64,000 nt of DNA from Sulfuricella sp. Its GTDB lineage: Bacteria > Pseudomonadota > Gammaproteobacteria > Burkholderiales > Sulfuricellaceae. The stretch's first letter is position 1, and every line of letters starts with the position of its first letter. Of the stretch, positions 57,727-64,000 are shown piece by piece. The stretch covers positions 1 to 64,000 of the forward strand of contig JAQTNE010000012.1 of the NCBI GenBank assembly GCA_028713975.1. The letters run 5' to 3'. The translations under genes were made by a program, and so were the position numbers. The notes beneath the pieces were generated by a model. That model saw only the letters and a program-made list of their open reading frames with translations, was not told where the DNA came from and searched no databases.

Positions 57727-59775
57727 TTACTGAATAATCGGCTTGACGTTCTTTTGCGTGATCCGTTTCAACCGCTCCAGCAACTCGTCCCAGCTCACCT
57801 GGCGATTGTAACCGATTACGCTGATCGCCGGTATGCCGCCTCCCTTCACGATGACATATCCATGTGGCGCCGTTTCGACGCCATCCATCTGACACACGCC
57901 GTTGCGCAGGGCGCAGGAAAGACCGATTTGGTCATAGCCGAACTGCTCGAAAAAACTCAGAAAACTGCGCTGAATCGCGGCAGCCGCTCCGGCTCCACCC
58001 AAGGCGGAAATATTTTGCACCGCTTTTTGGCTGATCTTCTTCGGGTAGCTGCCGGGGCTGCTCGCTACGGTAGCGTCGAACCTGACCGGGCGCCAGTCGG
58101 ATAGTTCCAGTCCGGCCACTCCAACGTCGATACGGCCCTGCATGTTGCCGAATGAAAAGGTGCGGGTCAGCAGGTCGAGATCGAGATTGCGCATATCGAG
58201 ATTGGCCGACAGGTGCGGCACCAGACCGAAAGGCTCATACAGCGAGAGATCCTTGACCACTACCGTGCCATCGAAAATCTTGAACAGCAATGCACCATCT
58301 ATCTTGAGTTTTCCACCAACATAACTGACTGCGGGAATAATGCCGGCCAGCGTGCCATGCATGGGCGGCAGATCCAACGCAGTACTGAAGCGTTCCATCG
58401 AAACGGGCGTCAGTCCGCCGCTGAAACCCCATTGCCAGGCACCCTCATTGCGGCTGGCGGAAAAACCGTCGAGACTGAGCCTGCCATCGAGCAGCGGTAT
58501 CGAAAAGCTCGGCGCACTGAAGCGCCAGCCTTGCATCGTCAATGGTACCTGCGTTTCACCCAGCGCCAAATGCAACACCTCACCGCTTTTGAAGCCAATT
58601 TCGGCCTGACGCTGCGCCACCTTCGACCACGGAATTCGGGCATCAAGACCATGCAGGGCAAAGCGCTGCTCTTCGTCAACCAGTTCCGCGTCGCGCAGGT
58701 TCAAATCGAAATCGGCGGTTACGCCATCGCGGTAGCGCCAAGCCAGATCGGCACGGCCCTTGGTTTGCAGTTTGGCTAAAGCGGTCTTTTCCAGGAAAGG
58801 CTTGAGTAACACCCGATACAGCCCGTCCACATCCAACCCGGCGGCTTCCAGTTCAAAATCGGTCGGGCTCTTGGCTGTCATATCCCAACTGCCGGAAAGC
58901 TGCATCTCGCCCACGCCAGCCAAACGCAAATTACCCTGGCTGACACGCAGCCTGTCCGCCTCCAGACTGCCCTGCCCAGCGAAACGACCACCTTGGGAAA
59001 TATATAACGGCTGCCAAAACACTTCGCCGGATTGCCAGCCCATCTCGCCGCGCCATTGCCAGCCAGCCTTGCCGCGCGTCAGATCGAGCTTCGCCGTAGC
59101 GCCGATTTTCTCACCGGCATGCAGGCCGCTGGCATCGGTGAAGGCCAACGCCTTGAGCGTCACATCGGCAATGACACTTGCCACGCCCGCCTGTCCGCCT
59201 GCCAAGCCGATGCTGCCATTCCAGGTTCCCGCTGTGAGCCTGACAGAGCCCTGCGGCAGAAAACCGGCCAGCCGTTTGATCTGGCCATTGTCTGCCTCGA
59301 CCCGAACGTTCCAGCCGGACGCGCTCCACTCGGCTCGAACTCGCCAGATTTCGGCATGGGAAAAATTCACCGACAAATCCAGCGTCTTAGCCTGTGGCTG
59401 ATAAACAAAGCGCACCGGCAGCTTTTCCGACAAGGCCAGTTCGCCCTGGTCGCAGCGAATTTCTCCCTTATCGAATCGGGTTCTGCTGCATGACAATCGC
59501 ACATTGCGCCAGGTTTGGTCGCGCAGAAAAAGCTCGCCGATGCGGGCTTCGAAGTTGGAAAAATCCGACCCGTCCAGCTTGGCGCTGATGGCCTTGGCAT
59601 GAAATGCCGGCGCAACGATGTCGTCGATACTCAGGGTGATTTGCCCGGCTTGAGCAAACGCAGCAAGCAGACAAAGAACGAAAAAGAGATAACCGCGCAG
59701 CGCCCGACACCCTATCAAAAATGTCAGGCCGGAAACACGGGTAAAGAAAAACAAACCGGTGGAGGACGGAACCAT
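57727..59775 (-). CDS. ydbH: YdbH family AsmA-like protein
   Basis: The protein of about 682 residues has an N-terminal hydrophobic signal or anchor (YLFFVLCLLAAFAQA) and a long beta-rich body ending in GNMQGRIDVGVAGLEL-like repeats, as in YdbH/AsmA proteins. These form a bridge for lipid movement across the periplasm. The start is uncertain: ATG at 59775 has no ribosome site, and the membrane segment begins only near residue 28, so a later start is possible. The first codons overlap a 16-base repeat shared with 63674-63689. Confidence 0.85.
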   Translation of the reverse strand: MVPSSTGLFFFTRVSGLTFLIGCRALRGYLFFVLCLLAAFAQAGQITLSIDDIVAPAFHAKAISAKLDGSDFSNFEARIGELFLRDQTWRNVRLSCSRTRFDKGEIRCDQGELALSEKLPVRFVYQPQAKTLDLSVNFSHAEIWRVRAEWSASGWNVRVEADNGQIKRLAGFLPQGSVRLTAGTWNGSIGLAGGQAGVASVIADVTLKALAFTDASGLHAGEKIGATAKLDLTRGKAGWQWRGEMGWQSGEVFWQPLYISQGGRFAGQGSLEADRLRVSQGNLRLAGVGEMQLSGSWDMTAKSPTDFELEAAGLDVDGLYRVLLKPFLEKTALAKLQTKGRADLAWRYRDGVTADFDLNLRDAELVDEEQRFALHGLDARIPWSKVAQRQAEIGFKSGEVLHLALGETQVPLTMQGWRFSAPSFSIPLLDGRLSLDGFSASRNEGAWQWGFSGGLTPVSMERFSTALDLPPMHGTLAGIIPAVSYVGGKLKIDGALLFKIFDGTVVVKDLSLYEPFGLVPHLSANLDMRNLDLDLLTRTFSFGNMQGRIDVGVAGLELSDWRPVRFDATVASSPGSYPKKISQKAVQNISALGGAGAAAAIQRSFLSFFEQFGYDQIGLSCALRNGVCQMDGVETAPHGYVIVKGGGIPAISVIGYNRQVSWDELLERLKRITQKNVKPIIQ

Positions 59776-59787
59776 AAATGGCTACTG
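59772..59787. repeat. 16-base direct repeat, left copy
   Basis: CCATAAATGGCTACTG occurs here and again at 63674-63689 in the same orientation. The two copies bracket the toxin-antitoxin, methyltransferase and MITE region. It may be a recombination scar or chance. Confidence 0.4.
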
Positions 59788-59850
59788 GCTAATTATTTTG
59801 AAGCCTTTCGGCTGACGCACAGATGAGGTGTACTCCAACAAAACGCGCCG

Positions 59851-60258
59851 TTATGCCGCCTTAACCTCATCCAGCAGATCGGGGTGGCGGTCAAGCACTT
59901 TGAGTAGCTTCACCAGTGCCAAAGAGGGCTTGGTCTTGCCGTTCTCATAGCGCGAGAAGGCGTTGACCCCGCCGCCGAAAATTTCGGCGGCTTCACTCTG
60001 GTCAAGCGCGAGCTTCTTACGCACTCTGGCGATAAACTCGGGGTCAACAATCGACGCATTCACCTGCTTGTTGAATTCCAGCATTGCCGCGCCGGTGCGC
60101 GTCGATTCAGGCATATCGAGGACAGCTTCACCACAGGCAGGACAGAAATCGCCGGTTACTGCCGGAATGATGGTCGATTCGCCTTTATAGGTGTACGGCA
60201 TGTCGCGGGTGTCATGCACCAGTTCCGCCGCCTCGCAAGTTGGACATTTCATTTTCAT
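59851..60258 (-). CDS. mqsA: Antitoxin MqsA
   Basis: The 135-residue protein has an N-terminal zinc-binding domain with CPTC and CPAC motifs, and a C-terminal HTH domain (DQSEAAEIFGGGVNAFSRYE, then KTKPSLALVKLLKVLDRHPDLL). The match to E. coli MqsA is close throughout. It should bind DNA and neutralise MqsR, but the upstream toxin gene is reduced to its last codons, so this is an orphan antitoxin or acts only as a regulator. Confidence 0.92.
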   Translation of the reverse strand: MKMKCPTCEAAELVHDTRDMPYTYKGESTIIPAVTGDFCPACGEAVLDMPESTRTGAAMLEFNKQVNASIVDPEFIARVRKKLALDQSEAAEIFGGGVNAFSRYENGKTKPSLALVKLLKVLDRHPDLLDEVKAA

Positions 60259-60326
60259 AGCTCCTTGAAGGATACGATGAGCACGTCATCAATGACCGTG
60301 AGTTTCAGGTAGACCTCTCCAACTGG
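60255..60326 (-). pseudogene. mqsR: mqsR 3' remnant
   Basis: Directly before mqsA, with stop overlapping the mqsA start (ATGA), the minus strand encodes GEVYLKLTVIDDVLIVSF plus KEL and stop. This matches the C-terminal end of the MqsR toxin (GQVYLKITVIHDVLIVSF plus KEK in E. coli). The rest of mqsR is missing; upstream sequence instead matches a different toxin family in another frame. The toxin is therefore destroyed while the antitoxin is intact. Confidence 0.85.
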
Positions 60327-60465
60327 CGTAGCGCTCCTTTGCGACATCGGTGCCCCGCCTGGATGTAGCGTGGGCCTTCTTCTGGAAGGCGTGAAGCGCA
60401 TATACGGCATCAGCAATGCGGGCAGCGTAAACGACTAGGAAACCATGGATTTCCCTCAGGCGGGT
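60289..60465 (-). pseudogene. RelE/HigB-family toxin remnant
   Basis: On the minus strand the frame ending at TGA 60289-60291 encodes LREIHGFLVVYAARIADAVY, then ALHAFQKKAHATSRRG, then TDVAKERYASW. The pattern (VREI, YxA, DAVYxLHAFQKK, DxAKxRY) is that of the C-terminal half of phage-type RelE/HigB (Gp49-like) toxins. The N-terminal half is absent. The piece joins the mqsR remnant in another reading frame, so the joint is a chimeric scar. It ends about where the tumA stop codon lies. Confidence 0.75.
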
Positions 60466-60470
60466 TGGCG

Positions 60471-60842
60471 CTACACCGTAGCCCGCAACTCAATCTCATC
60501 AGCAGCCGGCTCAATGAAGTTCATGACGCCGTGCCCCGGATTCTTAACCTTCCTGACCTTCAATATTCCGAATTTTGTTAGCTGGCGAATATCGCGTGCA
60601 ACAGCGGTTTCGTGGCGACCGACTTTTTTTGCAATTACGCCTACGGCGGCAGGTTTTGCACGAACTGCTCGAATAATTTTAAGTTTGTGGGCCGTTATAA
60701 CGGCCGCCAGTGCGCTGGGGTCTTCGAAGCCGATAAGGTGGCTCGGTGGAATTGGTTGGCCAGCATCCGCAAGCTTTGCAACTTCTTTCCCACGTTTAAA
60801 AAACTCTGCCACGTCGCCGGTTTTTACAGTAACTGTAGTCAT
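60471..60842 (-). CDS. tumA: TumA-type antitoxin (HVO_A0114 family DNA-binding protein)
   Basis: The 123-residue protein starts at 60842 (MTTVTVKTGDVAEFFKRG). It has a winged-helix segment (IIRAVRAKPAAVGVIAKKVG, then RHETAVARDIRQLTKFGI) typical of antitoxins paired with DUF6516/TumE toxins. Its start overlaps the toxin stop by 4 bases (ATGA), with the toxin first in the operon. Confidence 0.82.
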   Translation of the reverse strand: MTTVTVKTGDVAEFFKRGKEVAKLADAGQPIPPSHLIGFEDPSALAAVITAHKLKIIRAVRAKPAAVGVIAKKVGRHETAVARDIRQLTKFGILKVRKVKNPGHGVMNFIEPAADEIELRATV

Positions 60843-61156
60843 GTTTTGCTCCAAAGCTTGTAGCACTCTTGTTCAAACTGCTGTTCGATGTCCTCGAACC
60901 GTGTGAGGCTGATAGCTTCCACTGTTCCCATATAGTGGCGATGGTGGAGGCCGTGGGCATTGTCGTATCCCAGAACCCGACCATTATCGCCGCCATGTAT
61001 TTCGTGGCTGATATAAGCTAGGTTGTACTGGATCACCTTGCCATTATCGTCAGTCCACACCTCGCGCCGAAGCTTACCCCCGCCTCGCTTGCGCGAGACG
61101 TGCCACTCATCGTCAGCGACTTTCGTTAGCTTCTTGGTAGATTTCTTATTAGGCAT
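60839..61156 (-). CDS. tumE: TumE-type toxin (DUF6516)
   Basis: The 105-residue protein has the family segments GGGKLRREVWTDDNGKV, YNLAYISHEIH and GYDNAHGLHHRHYMGTVE. DUF6516 proteins are toxins of the TumE/TumA type II system; the mechanism is not clear from sequence. The pair looks intact. Confidence 0.82.
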   Translation of the reverse strand: MPNKKSTKKLTKVADDEWHVSRKRGGGKLRREVWTDDNGKVIQYNLAYISHEIHGGDNGRVLGYDNAHGLHHRHYMGTVEAISLTRFEDIEQQFEQECYKLWSKT

Positions 61157-61185
61157 CAGCTAGAACAAATTATATTCCACCTGCG

Positions 61186-61575
61186 TTGTTTTATCAACCT
61201 GCCTTCCTCGCCATGCCCTCAGCCCTCGGATTGGGACGCACGCAAATAAACGAGGCAACTGACGTCTTATTTCTTGCCATAGTGAGGGCGGAGAATTCCT
61301 GGTGGTGTTGCCCGGGCGCAGGTACGAAGATGGCGTCTACCATTGCGGAACGCATCCGCTGTAGAATAAGCGAACAAATCACATCGTCCAGACAGGTGAC
61401 CATAAGCGGTGGTATTGCATGGTTTGTGCAGGGGGAGAACATGGCCGAGACCATTAAACGGGCCGATGAGTCACTATATGCCGCCAAAGACCAAGGCAGA
61501 AACCGGATACTCACCGCCGATCAGGAAAATATTGGCAGGCAAGAACCGTCCGCATGCCCAACAGAAGCGGAATAA
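61186..61575 (+). pseudogene. Frameshifted GGDEF-domain remnant
   Basis: The C-terminal half of a diguanylate cyclase is recognisable in this frame: MASTIAERIRCRIS, then VTISGGIAWF and ETIKRADESLYAAKDQGRNR. The active-site stretch is in another frame: from 61281 the bases read S-E-G-G-E-F-L-V-V-L-P-G, a GGEEF-type site with one Glu missing. The N-terminal part has no matching domain. The gene has thus lost its start, suffered a frameshift and has a damaged active site. Confidence 0.85.
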
Positions 61576-61579
61576 CGAC

Positions 61580-62350
61580 ATGCCAACAGATCAAGATACC
61601 GTTGACGCCTATAACGCGGCAGCCGCAGAATGGGCAGAAAGACTCCGCAACGGCAATAACCCCGCCCATCGCTTCCTGGAAAAACCGGCAATGTACGGAA
61701 AGTTGCCAGATCTTACGGGCAAGCGCGTGTTGTGCGTGGGGTGCGGCACCGGGGAGGAATGTGTTCATCTGGCTTCATTGGGGGCCTCATCCGTAACCGG
61801 AATCGATATCAGCAAGGGGCTGATCGACGCGGCTAGGGAGACCGTTCCAAACATGGATTTTCGTGTCATGGACATGGAGAACATAACTTTTGAAGCCAAC
61901 AGCTTCGATTATGCCTATTCCAGTCTCACCCTCCACTACGTCGAAAGCTGGGGACGAACCCTGTCCGAGATCCGGCGCGTTCTAGCGCCAGGCGGAACCC
62001 TTCTGGCCTCGACGCACCACCCTGTTAAATGGGGAAGCCAGGTCACTCGAGGGAAAGAAAGCGATTCGTTCCTGATGGGGTACGATCGTCTGGTATCTGG
62101 CGTGCCATCCGTGTACGGCGATTACCAGACCACCAGAAAAGTACAGGACACATGGTTTGGTACCCTCAAAGTCACTTATTTTCACCGCCCCTTTTCGGCC
62201 ATAATGCGAGACATCCTGGACTCTGGAATGGCATTGATGGACATCATCGAACCCATGCCCATAGAGGAAGCCGCGGCAGAAAATCCTTCCTTCTGGGAAA
62301 TCCACAGAAAAATCCCGTTATTCATGATCATTGAGCTGAGAAAAGCCTAG
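61580..62350 (+). CDS. Class I SAM-dependent methyltransferase
   Basis: The 256-residue protein starts at 61580 (MPTDQDTVDAYNAAAAEWAERL). It has SAM motif I VLCVGCGTGEE, the acidic SAM-ribose residue in VTGIDISKG, and motifs FDYAYSSLTLHYV and VLAPGGTLLASTHHP. The substrate is unknown. Its stop codon TAG is formed by the CTAG target site flanking the MITE, so the insertion may have changed the original C-terminus. Confidence 0.88.
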   Translation: MPTDQDTVDAYNAAAAEWAERLRNGNNPAHRFLEKPAMYGKLPDLTGKRVLCVGCGTGEECVHLASLGASSVTGIDISKGLIDAARETVPNMDFRVMDMENITFEANSFDYAYSSLTLHYVESWGRTLSEIRRVLAPGGTLLASTHHPVKWGSQVTRGKESDSFLMGYDRLVSGVPSVYGDYQTTRKVQDTWFGTLKVTYFHRPFSAIMRDILDSGMALMDIIEPMPIEEAAAENPSFWEIHRKIPLFMIIELRKA

Positions 62351-62463
62351 GGAAGTGCTGATTTATTCGATTCCGTCGTTCCCGCGAAGGCGGGAACCCA
62401 GTAAAATCAAACTACTGGATCCCCGCCTTCGCGGGGATGACGAATAAATCAGCACTTCCCTAG
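62347..62463. mobile_element. MITE (109 bp) with CTAG target-site duplication
   Basis: GGAAGTGCTGATTTATTCG (62351-62369) is the exact inverted copy of 62441-62459, and both ends are flanked by CTAG (62347-62350 and 62460-62463). The interior carries a second inverted pair, TCCCGCGAAGGCGGGAA and CCCCGCCTTCGCGGGG. It encodes nothing, so it is a non-autonomous element moved by a transposase elsewhere. It sits exactly between the methyltransferase and the next gene. Confidence 0.9.
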
Positions 62464-62532
62464 CAATGGAGCGCACTTGATTCGGCTGGGCCTGTTGCGC
62501 GCGTCCCCGCCGCGATCAAAAATCAACTCAAC

Positions 62533-63690
62533 ATGATCAAAGGGGATGTGCGATATACGCGCAACAATCGTGGTGCCATTGTGGTGGACATCCCGGCCGG
62601 ACAAGTGGCAAGCACAATTTTCGCTTTCAGCGGCACAGCCCCTCTCGTATGGGGTCGCTACAATCAAAGCGGAGCGATAGGGCATATCCAGATCACCAAG
62701 ATTCTGAAAATGCCGACAGGACGGCTCAATGTGTATATCGCTGACTACACGCCTGCTGAGGGGAAGAAATGGGCTAAAAACGATCCGCCGTACTATGGCG
62801 GGGCAGACCCCTTCGCGCCTTTTAGCGGCGGAGACAACCTGTGGCGCAACCTCTCCATCAACGCATTTCTCGCCGTCGTAGGACATGCAATGGCAAGCAA
62901 TCGTGCACATACATCCTATGTCGCCTACCCGAATGTTCGGCAAGACATACAGGTCACCACCAGCGGCGGATGGTTCAGAAAAACCACAACCACGACGGCC
63001 AGATATTATGTGTCGCCTCACTGGTATGTCGGCACCTCGGTCGAGAACGGCGCCTCCGCCAGCGTGCTCAAGGCGCGTTATAAGGTTCAAGGCTGCAATC
63101 CCGCCAACGACCCGCGCGATCAGTGCGTCGCCGACGCCGGGGTGAACTTTATCAACTTCGACGGCGGCAATATGCCGAATTCGGAGTACCTGGCCTATCA
63201 GCACTCGGAATCACAGAGCGGACTGACGTTCCTGGCGCAGATCGTTTTTACGGCGATTACGGCCTATATTTCCGGTGGGTTGTTGAGTGATGCGGGTTGG
63301 GGGTGGGCGGCGAATGCAGGTTCTGGAGGAGCTGATATGCTTGGCATGACAGGGCTAGGGTCTGGCGAATGGGCAGCAGTACAGGGCGGGCTTTACGCGG
63401 GGGGCACCACGGCACTGCGCGGCGGCGGATCGCTGACAGGTGCGCAACCGCAATTTCTTGGGAACGTCGGAGATGGGCAGTTAGCGCCGTCTGGCAACGG
63501 TGGCGCTTGGGATCCGACGCCCAGCGTAAATAGTGGATTCGTGGCCACGGATGCTCGCAATACTCCTGGGGCGGCTGGAGCCTTCTTCGCCCAGGAGCGC
63601 AGCACAACAGGCTCTTATACGGAAACCAATAACGTGCTATTAATGAAGGAGAATAAGCCGGTGCAGAACGGGGCCATAAATGGCTACTGA
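62533..63690 (+). CDS. Hypothetical protein, possibly truncated at the MITE
   Basis: The 385-residue protein starts at ATG 62533, but the same frame is open back to the TAG at the MITE edge (62461-62463) and codes plausible protein (QWSALDSAGPVARVPAAIK). The true N-terminus may therefore have been cut off by the insertion. The body has no recognised domain: a Thr-rich patch (KTTTTTARYY), a hydrophobic segment (LTFLAQIVFTAITAYISGGL), then a long Gly/Ala/Ser-rich tail. Such a tail is seen in surface-exposed or polymorphic-toxin proteins, but no toxin fold is identified. Confidence 0.6.
   Translation: MIKGDVRYTRNNRGAIVVDIPAGQVASTIFAFSGTAPLVWGRYNQSGAIGHIQITKILKMPTGRLNVYIADYTPAEGKKWAKNDPPYYGGADPFAPFSGGDNLWRNLSINAFLAVVGHAMASNRAHTSYVAYPNVRQDIQVTTSGGWFRKTTTTTARYYVSPHWYVGTSVENGASASVLKARYKVQGCNPANDPRDQCVADAGVNFINFDGGNMPNSEYLAYQHSESQSGLTFLAQIVFTAITAYISGGLLSDAGWGWAANAGSGGADMLGMTGLGSGEWAAVQGGLYAGGTTALRGGGSLTGAQPQFLGNVGDGQLAPSGNGGAWDPTPSVNSGFVATDARNTPGAAGAFFAQERSTTGSYTETNNVLLMKENKPVQNGAINGY
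63674..63689. repeat. 16-base direct repeat, right copy
   Basis: CCATAAATGGCTACTG matches 59772-59787 exactly in the same orientation. This copy overlaps the last codons of the preceding gene. Confidence 0.4.
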
Positions 63691-63772
63691 TGACTGACTA
63701 CAATCAGAAACGATACGTCAGCCAATATGGCATGCGGACGGGCTGCAAAACAAATCTACGAAGTAAACCGAC

Positions 63773-63988
63773 TTATTTCTTTACGGGGTACTTGAACCAG
63801 ACCTGCCCCCGTTTTTCCCAACCCCCTTTTTCGAAGAAGTCGCACTCAACGGTTTGGCTTGTCAGAATAAAGCCTGTCCATCGGCATACCCCTTCGCCCA
63901 TGTCACCGTTCTTGCGGGCGATACGAATGACAGTATTCGGCTTTCCACCATTGTATTCCGATGCAACAACCTCAACGATATCTCCCAT
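63773..63988 (-). CDS. Hypothetical small protein, 5' end possibly beyond the window
   Basis: The frame from ATG 63988 gives 71 residues (MGDIVEVVASEYNGGK, ending QVWFKYPVKK). It stays open upstream to the window edge (GTIE), so the gene may be longer. No family is recognised. It faces the preceding hypothetical gene. Confidence 0.45.
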   Translation of the reverse strand: MGDIVEVVASEYNGGKPNTVIRIARKNGDMGEGVCRWTGFILTSQTVECDFFEKGGWEKRGQVWFKYPVKK

Positions 63989-64000
63989 TTCAATTGTTCC

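Overview
The window is from a betaproteobacterial chromosome, most likely the Nitrosomonadales side (Gallionella/Sideroxydans/Sulfuricella-like). The evidence is gene order: thrS-infC-rpmI-rplT-pheS-pheT-ihfA-merR, surE-pcm-nlpD-rpoS, a complete ccmABCDEFGHI cluster, and comEC-lolD-lolC. The genus assignment is inference only. Coding density is high and many neighbouring genes overlap by 4 bases (ATGA).

1-15.2 kb is a signalling block. It holds two tandem, nearly identical chemoreceptor 3' ends, cheR-cheD-cheB, a STAS protein, and a receiver/PP2C/HATPase regulator of RsbU type. The stationary-phase operon surE-pcm-nlpD-rpoS is convergent with these. A histidine kinase, a receiver-TPR protein and a receiver-HD-GYP phosphodiesterase follow. 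15.5-23.1 kb is the translation/IHF operon between tRNA-Pro and tRNA-Val; infC starts at a non-canonical ATC codon. 23.4-34.3 kb holds a small protein, relA, a vapBC-type toxin-antitoxin pair, comEC, lolDC and a three-gene operon (RpfE/phosphoglycerate-mutase-like, FmdE-like, unknown).

34.5-36.2 kb has a LexA/UmuD-type self-cleaving repressor divergent from a second, full-length rpoS paralogue. The repressor's own promoter carries GAACN4GTTC-type operator sites. 36.3-43.4 kb is the cytochrome c maturation operon. 43.8-53.9 kb holds a PilZ (YcgR-like) protein, tRNA-Arg, tRNA-Ser, lysC, an HTH protein, a radical SAM protein, queD, a Cache-HAMP-PAS-GGDEF cyclase, another tRNA-Ser, a Bax-inhibitor-1 protein, an AhpD-like protein and rlmD.

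54-64 kb is the accessory end. It contains a tight two-gene unit, a Schlafen-AlbA_2/HATPase protein overlapping a ParA-type ATPase, which is a candidate uncharacterised defence or mobile-element module. The ydbH-ynbE-ydbL-exonuclease operon comes next. After it lies a scrapyard of toxin-antitoxin genes: intact mqsA, the 3' end of mqsR, a RelE/HigB remnant, and an intact TumE/TumA pair. A frameshifted GGDEF remnant, a methyltransferase, a 109-bp MITE with CTAG flanks and two unrecognised genes complete the window.
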